Assembly (NCBI RefSeq): GCF_003572205.1
Contig: NZ_QXNY01000002.1
Span: 558,001 to 622,000 of the forward strand
Direction of reading: 5' to 3'
Source: Algihabitans albus
Lineage (GTDB): Bacteria > Pseudomonadota > Alphaproteobacteria > Kiloniellales > DSM-21159
DNA length: 64,000 nt
The position numbers and the translations under genes were made by a program. A model generated the notes under the pieces. It made no database searches, was not told the origin of the DNA, and worked only from the letters and a program-made list of their open reading frames with translations. This document shows positions 40,709 to 49,780 of this stretch, piece after piece (the stretch's first letter is position 1; each line of letters opens with the position of its first letter).

Positions 40709-41557
40709 ATGATCGGCCTGTTCGATTCCGGCCATGGAGGGCTGACCGTTCAGCGCGTCCTCGAGAAGCGCTTCCCTCTCCGCGACTTCGTCTACCTCGG
40801 CGATCACCGGCAGGCGCCCTACGGAGCGAAAAGCGCGGAGCACGTGCTTGCGCTCACGCGCCGTGGCGTCGAGCGGCTGTTCGATGAAGGCTGTCGACTG
40901 GTCATCATCGCCTGCAACAGTGCCGCCGCCATCGCCCTCAGGCGGCTCCAACAGGATTGGCTTGCGCGCTTCTACCCCGAGCATCGCATCCTGGGTGTCA
41001 TCGTTCCCGTCGTCGAAGCCGTGACGCAGGTCCCCTGGTCCGTGCAGGAGGCCGACCCGAACCACGCCGGCGAACCGATGACCGTGGGCGTCTTCGGCAC
41101 CCGGCACACAGTGAAGAGCGACGCCTTCCGGATCGAGATCTCCAAGCGAGCCCCCGCCGTCAGCGTGGTTCAGCAGGCCTGCCCGAAGCTCGCCGGAGCC
41201 ATCGAGGCCGATGCCAGCGAGTCGGAGCTTTCGGCGCTGGTGGAGCGCTATGCCGCGGCGCTCTCCGAAAGCCTGGGCGAAAGGCGCCTCGACGCCGTCG
41301 TGCTGGGTTGCACCCACTATCCGCTGGTCGGGAATCTCTTCGAACGCTCTCTTCCGCGCGGCGTAAAGATGGTCTCCCAGCCCGATCTCGTCACGGAGAG
41401 CCTGGCTGCCTATCTGCGGCGTCATCCGGAGTTCGATCGGCCGTCAGCCGAACCGTCGTCGCGTCGCCGCGATTTTCTGACGAGCGGCGATCCGGATCTG
41501 GTCGGGCGTATCGCTCAACGCTTTCTCGGCCATCCCGTGGTCTTCCGGGCCGCCTGA
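40709..41557 (+). CDS. murI: Glutamate racemase
   Basis: 282 residues from the ATG at 40709, preceded by a GGAG ribosome site; an upstream TTG is less likely. Asp/Glu racemase features: IGLFDSGHGGLTV at the start, the first catalytic Cys in IACNSAAAIA and the second in LGCTHYPLVG. It interconverts L- and D-glutamate for peptidoglycan. The motif ACNSA (usually ACNTA) and FDSGHGG (usually FDSGVGG) are slightly divergent, so a related amino-acid racemase cannot be excluded. Confidence 0.85.
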   Translation: MIGLFDSGHGGLTVQRVLEKRFPLRDFVYLGDHRQAPYGAKSAEHVLALTRRGVERLFDEGCRLVIIACNSAAAIALRRLQQDWLARFYPEHRILGVIVPVVEAVTQVPWSVQEADPNHAGEPMTVGVFGTRHTVKSDAFRIEISKRAPAVSVVQQACPKLAGAIEADASESELSALVERYAAALSESLGERRLDAVVLGCTHYPLVGNLFERSLPRGVKMVSQPDLVTESLAAYLRRHPEFDRPSAEPSSRRRDFLTSGDPDLVGRIAQRFLGHPVVFRAA

Positions 41558-41592
41558 CCGAGGTCGCGTCGCCACCTCCGCGGAGACGCGCG

Positions 41593-42045
41593 ATGTATCA
41601 AGTCCGAAGCAAAGACTACTCGAAACGCGATCTCCGGAAACGCTGGGCGCTGCCCGACCGCGTCTTCTTCGCCTGTGGCGCCTGTCACATCCTCGCTTAC
41701 GCGTTTCTCGAGCGGTACGGCAGGCCCGACATGCGGGCTCTCTGGTTCAAGCCCGCAGCCGGCTACACCGGCAATCATATCGTTGTGACGACTGAGCGGT
41801 GGGTGTTCGACTACCACGGCTTTTCGAATCGGGAGTCCTACTTCGCCCATGTTTTCAAACGCGCCCGCCAGAAATGGCCGGGCTGGAGCGCCACGCTCGT
41901 CGAACTGCCGCGCGAAGCACTTGTTTCCGAGCAAAAGTCGCGCGACTACGATGGTCTTTGGCTGCGCGAGCCGACGCAGTTTCCGGAGAATGCCCTGCCG
42001 CGCGCCCGAGCCTTCCTGAATCGCTTCCCTGCCCCGCAGGATTGA
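41593..42045 (+). CDS. Small protein of unknown function with Cys-His-Asp pattern
   Basis: 150 residues from the ATG at 41593 (GGAG about 8 bases upstream). I do not recognise a family. FACGACHILAYAFLERY places a Cys at the start of a helix, and GNHIVVTTERWVFDYHGFS gives a His on a strand followed by an Asp, the order seen in papain-like or transglutaminase-like folds. No signal peptide or membrane segment. It follows murI by 35 bases. Assignment as an enzyme is speculative. Confidence 0.6.
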   Translation: MYQVRSKDYSKRDLRKRWALPDRVFFACGACHILAYAFLERYGRPDMRALWFKPAAGYTGNHIVVTTERWVFDYHGFSNRESYFAHVFKRARQKWPGWSATLVELPREALVSEQKSRDYDGLWLREPTQFPENALPRARAFLNRFPAPQD

Positions 42046-42124
42046 CATGCCCTAAGGACAGACGCGCCGGCATGCTTGAGGATCGGAGATCAAGCGGGCC
42101 AACGACAGGAGCAAAGCCGCCACG

Positions 42125-43258
42125 ATGTTCGGCAAAACCTTCAATCTTTTCGATCTTTTCGGGTTCCGAATCCAGATCGACGTGACCTGGCTCTTCCTGG
42201 CCCTGCTCGTCACCTGGTCTCTGGCGGTCGGCTTCTTCCCGGCGCTCTATCCCGGCCTTGGCGAAACGCTCTACCTGTCCATGGCAATCGTCGGGATGAT
42301 CGGGCTGGGCGCCTCGCTGATCCTGCACGAGGCGGCCCACGCCCTGGTTGCCCGCGCCTACGGACTGCCGATCAAGTACATCACGCTCTTCATCTTCGGC
42401 GGTGTGGCCCAGCTCGAACGAGAGCCCGAAACCGCGCGCAGCGAGTTCCTGATGGCGATCGCCGGGCCGCTCATGAGCCTGGCCCTGGCCGGCCTCGGCT
42501 ACCTGGCTTGGACGATAGCCCTGGCGGCCGACCTGCCCCAAAGCCTGGCCGGCGTGCTGTATTACCTGTTCCTCATCAATCTGCTGCTCGGCGGCTTCAA
42601 CATGATCCCCGCCTTTCCGCTCGACGGTGGACGGGCGTTGCGGGCCCTGCTCTGGGGCTGGCGCGGCGACCTGCTCTGGGCCACCAAGATCGCGGCAACC
42701 AGCGGCAGCATCTTCGCCTTCATCCTGATCGGCTTCGGCATTCTGCGCGCCGTCTCCGGCGATCTGGTCGGCGGCGTCTGGATGTTCCTGATCGGGCTTT
42801 TCGTGCGGGCCGCCGCCCAGGGCAGCTACAGCGAGATGATCACGCATCGCCTGCTGGACGAAGTGCCCGTCACCCGCTTTCTGCACGAGCCCGCCGTCAG
42901 CGTTCCGGCCGACCTCAGCATCGAAGATTTCGTGCAGGATTACGTCTACGTCACCCATGCGGATTTCTATCCCGTCGTCGAGGGGCGGCGTCTGGTCGGC
43001 AGCCTGGCGGCCCGCCAGCTGCGCCGGGTACCGAAGGGCCGCTGGCGCAATCTCAGCGTCGCCGACGTCATGACACCGTTGTCCCGCGACACTGTCGTGG
43101 GGCCATCCGCCGATGTCGCCCAGGCGCTGACCGCGATGCGCCGCACCGGACGCGATCATGTGATGGTCGCGGAAGGCGCCGAGTTGCGGGGCGTGGTAGC
43201 CTTGAGCGAGTTGCAGCGTTATCTCTCCTTCAAGCTCGAAATCGAGCAGTCGGGATGA
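42125..43258 (+). CDS. Site-2 protease family (M50) with CBS domains
   Basis: 377 residues. Six membrane segments contain the zinc site: His68, Glu69 and His72 in LILHEAAHAL, and Asp167 in NMIPAFPLDGGR. The cytoplasmic C-terminus (about 240-370) carries a pair of CBS-like modules (VADVMTPLSRDTVV; GVVALSELQRYLS), which may sense adenylates. Such proteases cut transmembrane substrates, releasing regulators. It is followed after 19 bases by the amidotransferase gene. The target is unknown. Confidence 0.92.
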   Translation: MFGKTFNLFDLFGFRIQIDVTWLFLALLVTWSLAVGFFPALYPGLGETLYLSMAIVGMIGLGASLILHEAAHALVARAYGLPIKYITLFIFGGVAQLEREPETARSEFLMAIAGPLMSLALAGLGYLAWTIALAADLPQSLAGVLYYLFLINLLLGGFNMIPAFPLDGGRALRALLWGWRGDLLWATKIAATSGSIFAFILIGFGILRAVSGDLVGGVWMFLIGLFVRAAAQGSYSEMITHRLLDEVPVTRFLHEPAVSVPADLSIEDFVQDYVYVTHADFYPVVEGRRLVGSLAARQLRRVPKGRWRNLSVADVMTPLSRDTVVGPSADVAQALTAMRRTGRDHVMVAEGAELRGVVALSELQRYLSFKLEIEQSG

Positions 43259-43277
43259 GCGCGGGAGATCGGAGACC

Positions 43278-44036
43278 ATGAGCACGGCACTGGTCGGCGT
43301 GACGGCCGACTTCAAGGAGGTTGACGGCAAGCCGTTCCACGTGGTCGGCGACAAGTACCTGCGGGCCGTCTCCGACTGCACCGAGGCGACGCCCTTCGTC
43401 GTCCCGGCACTGGGGCACCATCTCGATATCCCCGAACTGGTCCGCCACATGGACGGTCTGGTGCTGACCGGCAGCCCGGCCAACGTACACCCCAGCCACT
43501 ACGGCGCGGATCCGCATGCGCGCTACGAGCCCTATGACGAGGCGCGCGACGCCACCACCCTGCCGCTGATCCGGGAGGCCCTGGCGCAGAAGCTGCCGCT
43601 CTTCGCGATCTGCCGCGGCTTTCAGGAGTTGAACGTGGTTTTGGGCGGCACACTGCATCCCCGCCTGCACGAGCTGGAGGGCAGGCTCGATCACCGCCGT
43701 CCGCAGCACGACGATCCCGACGTCCAGTACGGTCCGAACCATCCGATCAGCCTGACGCCGGGCGGTGCATTGGCCGAAATCCTGGGCCGCGGCGAGACGA
43801 CCGTGAACTCCCTGCACAACCAGGGCATCGAGCGGCTGGCTCCGGGCCTCGCCGTTGAGGCGACCGCGCCCGACGGCATCGTCGAAGCCGTGCGGATCGA
43901 AGGCGCCGAGAGCTTCGCGCTCGGCGTTCAGTGGCACCCGGAGTACCGCGCGCCGGAAAACCCGGACTCGATGAAGCTCTACAGCGCCTTCAACGCGGCC
44001 ATCCAGGCACGCAAGCGGCGCAAGCTGGCAGCCTGA
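43278..44036 (+). CDS. Class I glutamine amidotransferase-like hydrolase (PuuD type)
   Basis: 252 residues with the triad Cys112 (AICRGFQELN), His220 and Glu222 (VQWHPEYR). The family hydrolyses gamma-glutamyl-gamma-aminobutyrate in putrescine catabolism. A glutamine-synthetase-family ligase of the PuuA group lies 0.9 kb away, which supports a polyamine role. It is probably cotranscribed with the protease gene. Confidence 0.88.
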   Translation: MSTALVGVTADFKEVDGKPFHVVGDKYLRAVSDCTEATPFVVPALGHHLDIPELVRHMDGLVLTGSPANVHPSHYGADPHARYEPYDEARDATTLPLIREALAQKLPLFAICRGFQELNVVLGGTLHPRLHELEGRLDHRRPQHDDPDVQYGPNHPISLTPGGALAEILGRGETTVNSLHNQGIERLAPGLAVEATAPDGIVEAVRIEGAESFALGVQWHPEYRAPENPDSMKLYSAFNAAIQARKRRKLAA

Positions 44037-44245
44037 ACACGTTCCAAGAATAAAAACACGATCGTCAACAGAGATGCGCTGCGGCAGGACCGAGTTTCAG
44101 GCACAGAAAGACACCGATATAGAGGTTGCCTGAGCGGAGGTGATCGCAGCCATCGGAACAGCCGGCTCCGGACCTCTAGGTGACGGCTGCTGTAGCGGCG
44201 GGGTCAAGAGCAAAGACGAGGGCGGCTACGACAGAACTCAAGCGT

Positions 44246-44869
44246 TCAGTCCGCCGGAACGGTCCAATCGGTCGGGAAGGTCACGTAGTTGATCAGCACC
44301 GTCATGCGGCGGCGGTCGATCCGGCGCTTCTCGAAGCCGTGCCAGGAGTCCTTCCCCGCTGTGGGAAAGAAGCAGTAAGCCTGATTGTTGACGAAGGGCA
44401 CGGTCTTCGCCCGGCGAAGATCCGGCGTGTAGAAGTCGGTACCGAGGGTCGGTTGCCGATTCTCGGGGTCCACGTAGACCTGGATGGTCATCATTTTTTC
44501 GACGATATCGCAGTGCGGCTCGAGCCAGAAGCCGTCGAGGTCGCAGCAGATTTCCACACGCAGATAGTGCCCGGCCACATCGACGCCGTGGCGCGAACGC
44601 AGCAGCTCGACCGCCTCCTGGCTGCGCAGTTCCTCGACGGTCGAGCGCAGGAAGGGATAGTCCTTCAGGTTGTCCTTGCCGATAAAGAGCCGCGCCTGAT
44701 TGTTCCCCGCGCGGGTCCCGTCGAAGACTCCGGTGTGATCGACATCGGTCTTGTCGATGGCTTCGCAGGCGCCGGCTTCCAGGCAGTCTTTCAGGATGAA
44801 GTGCTCGAACGGCTCGCTGTGCGCCTCAGCCGTCCTCAATGCGGAAATGATAGACACCGCGTCTCGCAC
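44246..44869 (-). CDS. 2-oxoglutarate/Fe(II) oxygenase-like protein
   Basis: 207 residues (GTG start at 44869, with GAGGGAAG just upstream). The iron triad is visible: the HxD of LEPHCDIVEK (about residue 116) and a distal His in SWHGFEKR, followed by Arg in RRRMTVLINY, which would bind 2-oxoglutarate. It is a 2OG-dependent hydroxylase; the substrate is unknown. It lies on the strand opposite to the amidotransferase and next to the glutamine-synthetase-like gene. Confidence 0.78.
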   Translation of the reverse strand: MRDAVSIISALRTAEAHSEPFEHFILKDCLEAGACEAIDKTDVDHTGVFDGTRAGNNQARLFIGKDNLKDYPFLRSTVEELRSQEAVELLRSRHGVDVAGHYLRVEICCDLDGFWLEPHCDIVEKMMTIQVYVDPENRQPTLGTDFYTPDLRRAKTVPFVNNQAYCFFPTAGKDSWHGFEKRRIDRRRMTVLINYVTFPTDWTVPAD

Positions 44870-44951
44870 CTTCCCTCATAGCGTTCATTGCGGCTCTGCT
44901 ATGCCGGAAAGACAGCTGTGTGACAAGAGCCAGACGGCAAGGACGACCGGA

Positions 44952-46283
44952 TCAGTAAACCTCCAGGTACTCCTTGCGCTCCCAGTCGGTGACATGAGCA
45001 TGGAAGCGCGCGAGTTCGTGGCGTTTCACCGCCGTGAAAACCTTGATGAAGGGTTCGCCCAGCAAAGCGCGCAGATCGGCATCGGCCTCCAGGGCCTCGA
45101 GCGCCCGGTCCAGCCGCTTCGGCAGCTTCTCGAAACGATCGTCTTCCTCGCAAGGCCCCTCGACCTCGGCCGGCAGGTCGTAGCCCTTCTTCAGCCCGAG
45201 CAGACCGGCGGCGAGCGTTGCCGCGGCGTTCAGGTAGGGATTCGACAGACCGCTGGCGGCGCGCATCTCCAGGTGGGTCTGATCGTCCTTCGAGGCCTTC
45301 ATGCGCACCATGGCCGTGCGATCCTCGACCCCCCAGGAGATGTTGGACGGGGCGAAGGTGTGCGGCGAGAGGCGGTGATAGCAGTTCGGAGTCGGGCCGA
45401 TCAGCGGCATGATGGACTTGGCATGGGTCAGAATGCCGGCCGTGAAGGCCTTCGCGGTGTCCGACAGCCCGTTCGGATCGCCGCGGTCCAGGAAGACGTT
45501 GCTGCCGCTCTCCTTGTCGAGCAGCCCCATGTGCACGTGACAGCCGCAGCCGGCCCGGTCGGCCCAGGGCTTCGACATGAAGGTCGCCTGGTAGCCGAGC
45601 TGGTGGCAGAGTTCCTTGACCGTGGCCTTGAAGGTGAAGGCCTTGTCGGCGCCGGCGAGGCCCACCCCGGGGCCGAAATTGATCTCGAACTGGCTGCCCG
45701 CGTACTCGCAATTGTGAGTGATCAGATCGACGTCCTGGGCGATCAGCGCGTCCAGCAGCGGCTCGATGCCCTCGAGCCAGTGGTTGCGGGTGGAGTTGAA
45801 GATATGCAGTCCCTCGAAGAAGGGCTCATGAGTCTCGCCGTCGAGCAGATAGAACTCGTACTCGTGCCCCATCTTGACGGAGAAGCCGAGCGAGGCGGCC
45901 TCGTCCAAAAGCTGCTTCAAAACGTAGCGGGGCGCCGCCTCGACCGGAGTGCCGTCGTTGAAGGTCAGGTCGCAGATGACCTTCCACAGGCCCTCGATCC
46001 AGGGCACCGGTTGCAGCGTCGCGAAGTCGGGCCAGAGTTTGGTGTCGGCATAGTTGATTTCCTCGTTGAGACCGCTCCCCGGCACGACGGAGGAGGCGGT
46101 GTCGAGGGCCAACGTGCCGCCGTAGAGGTTCAGCCCGCCTTCGGCATAGCCCTGCACCTTGTCGATCGGCACGGTCTTGGAGCGGCTGGTGCCATGGGTG
46201 TCCGGCAACTCGAAGCGAAGGTACTTGGCCCCCCGGTCCTTCAGCGTGTCGACGATCTCGGAAATACTGCGCGCTTCGGCCAT
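44952..46283 (-). CDS. Glutamine synthetase family protein (gamma-glutamylpolyamine synthetase type)
   Basis: 443 residues. N-terminal beta-grasp (KYLRFELPDTHGTSRSKTVP) and catalytic domain with GHEYEFYLLD, AGCGCHVHMGLLDKESG (metal/ATP site) and NCYHRLSPHTFAPSNISWG. The adenylylation loop of GlnA is not seen, and the sequence resembles the GlnA3/PuuA group that ligates glutamate to putrescine or other amines. Pairing with the PuuD-type hydrolase nearby supports polyamine or amine catabolism. Confidence 0.88.
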   Translation of the reverse strand: MAEARSISEIVDTLKDRGAKYLRFELPDTHGTSRSKTVPIDKVQGYAEGGLNLYGGTLALDTASSVVPGSGLNEEINYADTKLWPDFATLQPVPWIEGLWKVICDLTFNDGTPVEAAPRYVLKQLLDEAASLGFSVKMGHEYEFYLLDGETHEPFFEGLHIFNSTRNHWLEGIEPLLDALIAQDVDLITHNCEYAGSQFEINFGPGVGLAGADKAFTFKATVKELCHQLGYQATFMSKPWADRAGCGCHVHMGLLDKESGSNVFLDRGDPNGLSDTAKAFTAGILTHAKSIMPLIGPTPNCYHRLSPHTFAPSNISWGVEDRTAMVRMKASKDDQTHLEMRAASGLSNPYLNAAATLAAGLLGLKKGYDLPAEVEGPCEEDDRFEKLPKRLDRALEALEADADLRALLGEPFIKVFTAVKRHELARFHAHVTDWERKEYLEVY

Positions 46284-46498
46284 GATGCTGCCGCGCCTCC
46301 CCTCTCATTGCCCAATGGCAACCCCTCGCCCAGCGACGACCCTGCGCTCAGCGACGACCCTGCCGTTCTTTTCAGGCTAGCCCGCCTGCGGTGTTATGGG
46401 GAGGCTAGCTTGGCGCTTCTTGGAAGTGCAACGAAGAAGTTGCGAAGTCCCACAGTGCGGGCGCAAGTTGGATCCGGAGTAGAGGAGTGGGAAGGCCG

Positions 46499-47284
46499 AT
46501 GCGACTGACAGGCAAGAAGGCTTTGATCACGGGCGCAGGCGGTGGGATCGGCCGGGCCGCGGCGCTCGCCTTCGGCCGCGAAGGCGCGGCCGTCGCCTGC
46601 TGCGACATCAAGCAGGATGCGGCGGAGGCGACGGCCGAGGCCTTGCGTGCCATCGGCGGTACCGCGCTGCCCGTCATCGCGGACCTGACGAACGAGGACG
46701 CGGCGCGCGAGGCCCTGGAAGCGGCCGAGCGGCAGCTTGGCGGCCTGGACACGGTCTTCAACAATGCCGGGCTGGTCCATCCCGAAGATCAAGGCGCAGC
46801 CGACACGCCGCTGTCCGCCTGGAACGCGACGCTGGCGGTGAACCTCACCAGCGTCTTCCTGGTCTGCAAGTTCGCCGTGCCCGCGCTGCTGCGCGCCGGC
46901 GGCGGCTCGGTCGTCAACAATGCCTCGATCGTCGCTCTGGTCGGTTCCGCCTACCCGCAGATCGCCTACACGGCCGCCAAGGGCGGCGTCGCCTCAATGA
47001 CCCGGGAACTGGCCGTCGTGCATGCTCGCCAGGGCCTGCGCTTCAACGCGATCTGCCCCGGACCGACCGGCACCGAACTGGTCCGCACCTTCCTGTCGGA
47101 CGAAGCCGCCTGGGCGAAACGGCGCCCTTACATGCCCCAGGGCCGGCTGGCGGAACCGGAGGAAATCGCGGCGGTCGCGCTATTCCTCGCCAGCGACGAG
47201 GCCAGCTATCTCAACGGCGCCTTGCTGCCGGTCGACGGCGGCATCACCGCCGCCTACGTGATCGACGATTCTCAGGAACCGTAA
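46499..47284 (+). CDS. Short-chain dehydrogenase/reductase
   Basis: 261 residues from the ATG at 46499; a GTG 12 bases upstream is also in frame. Classical SDR: GAGGGIGRA cofactor loop, NNAG at about 85, catalytic Ser in NNASIVALVGS, and Tyr-Lys in AYTAAKGG. The acidic end CCDI after beta-2 suggests NAD(H). C-terminal YLNGALLPVDGG is typical. The substrate is unknown. It is divergent from the glutamine-synthetase-like gene. Confidence 0.92.
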   Translation: MRLTGKKALITGAGGGIGRAAALAFGREGAAVACCDIKQDAAEATAEALRAIGGTALPVIADLTNEDAAREALEAAERQLGGLDTVFNNAGLVHPEDQGAADTPLSAWNATLAVNLTSVFLVCKFAVPALLRAGGGSVVNNASIVALVGSAYPQIAYTAAKGGVASMTRELAVVHARQGLRFNAICPGPTGTELVRTFLSDEAAWAKRRPYMPQGRLAEPEEIAAVALFLASDEASYLNGALLPVDGGITAAYVIDDSQEP

Positions 47285-47300
47285 AAGCCAGATCTGAAGA

Positions 47301-47354
47301 GCGATTCACGTCTTAGGCGAAAGCGGATCCGCTTCCGTCCAAGACGATCGCGCT
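47301..47354 (+). repeat. Solo half of the composite dispersed repeat (B half)
   Basis: From GCGATTCACG to GACGATCGCGCT this intergenic stretch is a close relative of the second half of the elements at 55026-55163 and 47921-48065. It contains an imperfect inverted repeat (AAGCGGATCCGCTT at its centre). It lies between the SDR stop and tRNA-Thr and lacks the first half and the CTCTAG end. Confidence 0.6.
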
Positions 47355-47427
47355 GCCGACGGCTGAGGCGCTTGCGCCCGGTCGGCGACCCGCATACCTT
47401 CCGTCGTCGTGCTGCGCGATGCAGCGG

Positions 47428-47503
47428 GCCCCTGTAGCTCAACTGGTAGAGCAACCGCCTTGTAAGCGGTAGGTTGCGGGTTCAAGTCCTGCCGGGGGCA
47501 CCA
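47428..47503 (+). tRNA. tRNA-Thr (TGT)
   Basis: A full cloverleaf of 76 bases with encoded CCA. The acceptor stem GCCCCTG pairs with CGGGGGC, followed by A and CCA. The D arm starts GCTC and ends GAGC, the anticodon arm is ACCGC-CTTGTAA-GCGGT with anticodon TGT (reads ACA), and the T loop is GGTTCAAGTCC. No intron. Confidence 0.97.
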
Positions 47504-47920
47504 GCCTTTTCCAGCGTCCCTCGGTACCATTTCACCCGAAGGTCTGGTGTCCTTTGAAGGCCGCGTGTCCGTCCAGCCGGAACCGGCCGACCCACCAACG
47601 CAGACGCCAGAGAATAATGGTGACGCGCTCGCGAATACCGATCTTGGCCTAGGGGGCTTCGGCCTCGAAGCGCACCGCCTCCTCGTTGCTCTGCCTGTCG
47701 AGCAGGCTGGCACCGCCGGCAATGGTTTGACCGTCATCCCCGAGCAGCGCAGCGGACGCCAGGAGCCGCTTGCCAAAAGAGGCCGGATAAGCCCGATGCT
47801 CGGCCCCCGCGTCCTCCCGTTCCCGCCCTTTGCCGGAATGGTCGTAAGCCAGGACAGACAGGCCATGGCAGCACTCTTGGGCTCGGAAGCACCAAACCTC
47901 GGTAAGCGCTGCCGTCAGAT
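47504..47920. other. Stretch without a recognisable gene
   Basis: About 420 bases after tRNA-Thr. Open frames exist on both strands, but none shows a family motif, signal peptide or good ribosome site, and one of them is antisense to the tRNA. Possibly an eroded gene. Nothing further is supported. Confidence 0.5.
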
Positions 47921-48065
47921 CTAGAGGGCGATCGTCGGGGGTCGAAGCGAAACCGCTTCCACCCGGCACGTGAACCGCTCTCTGAACCTGCCAAAGAGTA
48001 GGACTGCAGGAGTCACGCCTTGGACGGGATCGCCAAAGCGATCTCGTCTGGGCGACCCTGCTCTA
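47921..48065 (-). repeat. MITE-like composite repeat, copy 1
   Basis: About 145 bases, read on the minus strand from TAGAGCAGGGTCGCC to GACGATCGCCCTCTAG. It matches the copy at 55026-55163 in both halves: an A half with an internal imperfect palindrome and the tail GCGTGACTCCT, then a B half starting GCGGTTCACGT. The ends form an imperfect terminal inverted repeat of the TAGAGCNNGATCG type. Its first three bases are the TAG stop codon of the small gene at 48063-48209. Confidence 0.65.
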
Positions 48066-48209
48066 GGTGTAGAACTGCAGCATGCCGAGCTTGAAGGTCA
48101 CGGCGCAGATCACCACGAAGGCCACCTTCGGCCAGACGGCCGACTTAAGCGCGGCCGGAATACCGGCGACGAGCGTGGCAATCAACAGCACGATAAAGAG
48201 GATTTCCAA
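48063..48209 (-). CDS. Small two-helix membrane protein, 48 residues
   Basis: Minus-strand frame from the TTG at 48209 (GGAG about 8 bases upstream) to TAG. The product begins MEILFIVLLIATLVAGIPAA and ends AVTFKLGMLQFYT: two hydrophobic helices separated by a short basic loop (LKSAVWPK). The clean hydrophobic pattern and the stop at the edge of a dispersed repeat, exactly as for the gene ending at 55028, support a real gene. No family is recognised. Confidence 0.5.
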   Translation of the reverse strand: MEILFIVLLIATLVAGIPAALKSAVWPKVAFVVICAVTFKLGMLQFYT

Positions 48210-48346
48210 CGACTCGACTCCGATTTTCTCTGTGTTTGCCGCAGTTTAAGGCACCGCGCGATTCCCCTTCGCTATATGAGAGAACTGCCCCTTCGACGCA
48301 AGGAGAAAGCGCCCAAGGTTGTGAAACTCAGGCCCTCGTCCAGCCC

Positions 48347-49780
48347 TCAAGTCATCAGGCGCGCGAGATCGGGCAGCGGCCGGGCACAGCCCGGAACCGC
48401 CGCCAGGGCCGCTTCCAGGGCCGCACCGATCGACAGCAGACGACGCTCGTCCCAACGGCGGCCAACGATCTGCAGGCCAAAGGGCATGCCGTCGGCGTCC
48501 AGGCCGCAGGGCAGGCAGAGCACCGGATGGCCCGTCAGGGTCAGGCCGTAGGAAATCGCCACCCAGTGGATGTAGGTGTCGAGCGGCTTTCCGTTGATCT
48601 CGGCCGGATAGCTTTCGCCCTTGGCGAAGGGCTTGGCGGAGGCGCCCGGCGCAATCAGGAGGTCGACCTCCTCCATCAGTCCGGTGAAATCGCGGGCGAT
48701 CTCGCCATGGCGCTTGCTCGCCCAGGCCACGTCCCGCGCAGTGAAGGTCAGGCCGAGTTTCACGTTGTTGGCGACGTTGGCGCCGACCTTGTCGGGATGC
48801 CGCTCCACCTTCTCCAGATGCGCCGCGAGAAAACCGATGCTGCGCAACACCTCGAACACGCGATTGGCCTCGGCCATTTCCGGGTCGCGGTTCTGGACGT
48901 CGCGGAAGAGGTGGCGGAAGCCCGCCAGCCGCGCCCGGAAGAGACTCCGGATTTCGTCGTCGACCGGCGCAAAACCGAGATCCTCGCTGACCGCCACCTT
49001 GAGTTGACCGAGATCGACCGGCTGCAGGTCGGCGAGCGGCGCCGTCTCGAGCGGCCGGCTGTAGGGATCGTCCGGGTCCGCGCCGGCCAGCCCCGACAGC
49101 AGCAGCGCCAGATCGGCGACGCTGCGGCCCATCGGTCCTTCGACAGACAGGGGCGCGGTCGGAATCGCCGGTGCGCTCTTGGCGACCAGGCCCGGCGTCG
49201 GCCGCAGACCCACGACACCGCAGAAGGCGGCCGGCGTGCGCAGCGATCCGCCGAGATCCGAGCCGTTGCAAAGCGGTAGCATTGAGGTGGCGAGCGCCAC
49301 CGCGGAGCCGCCGGAAGAGCCGGCACAGGTTTTCATGGGATCGAAGGGATTGCCGGTGAAGCCGTAGACGGCGTTGTCGGTGTTGGCGCCCGCGCCGAAC
49401 TCCGGCGTGTTGGTCTTGGCGGCCACGATCCCACCGGCGGCCCGCAGTCGGCGCACGACTCCGGCATCCGCGGCCGGAACATGCTCGGCAAAGAGCGGCG
49501 AGCCGAAGGTGGTGCGCAGTCCCTTGGTTTCGTTCAGGTCCTTGACGCCGACAGGCAGACCGGTCAGCGGGTGCACCCCGTCACCGACCCGGAACAGCGC
49601 CTCGGCGGCCTCCGCCGCGGCGCGCGCGGCCGGCGCGTCGAGGGCGACGACGGCATTGAGCTTCGGGTTCACGGCCTCGATGCGAGCCAGGCAGGAGTCC
49701 AGCAACTCGACAGGCGAAATCTCGCGGCGGCGCATCAGGGCGCGCAGCTCGACGGCGGAACGGTCGCAGAGGTCAGTCAT
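48347..49780 (-). CDS. Amidase (amidase signature family)
   Basis: 477 residues. The Ser-cisSer-Lys triad is visible: Lys in PVGVKDLNETKG, the Gly/Ser-rich signature CAGSSGGSAVALATSM, and GSDLGGSLRTPAAFCG with the nucleophilic Ser. It hydrolyses an amide to acid plus ammonia; the substrate is not predictable from sequence. A monocistronic position; neighbouring genes of amine metabolism make a nitrogen-scavenging role plausible. Confidence 0.93.
   Translation of the reverse strand: MTDLCDRSAVELRALMRRREISPVELLDSCLARIEAVNPKLNAVVALDAPAARAAAEAAEALFRVGDGVHPLTGLPVGVKDLNETKGLRTTFGSPLFAEHVPAADAGVVRRLRAAGGIVAAKTNTPEFGAGANTDNAVYGFTGNPFDPMKTCAGSSGGSAVALATSMLPLCNGSDLGGSLRTPAAFCGVVGLRPTPGLVAKSAPAIPTAPLSVEGPMGRSVADLALLLSGLAGADPDDPYSRPLETAPLADLQPVDLGQLKVAVSEDLGFAPVDDEIRSLFRARLAGFRHLFRDVQNRDPEMAEANRVFEVLRSIGFLAAHLEKVERHPDKVGANVANNVKLGLTFTARDVAWASKRHGEIARDFTGLMEEVDLLIAPGASAKPFAKGESYPAEINGKPLDTYIHWVAISYGLTLTGHPVLCLPCGLDADGMPFGLQIVGRRWDERRLLSIGAALEAALAAVPGCARPLPDLARLMT

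Noticed and set aside
41855-43483. Open frame of 542 codons on the minus strand across the site-2 protease
   Set aside because: Antisense to a gene with HEAAH and LDGG motifs; the product has no domain.
47306-47866. Open frame of 186 codons antisense to tRNA-Thr
   Set aside because: It reads through the complement of the tRNA, giving the frequently mispredicted peptide of antisense tRNA frames; no ribosome site or motif.
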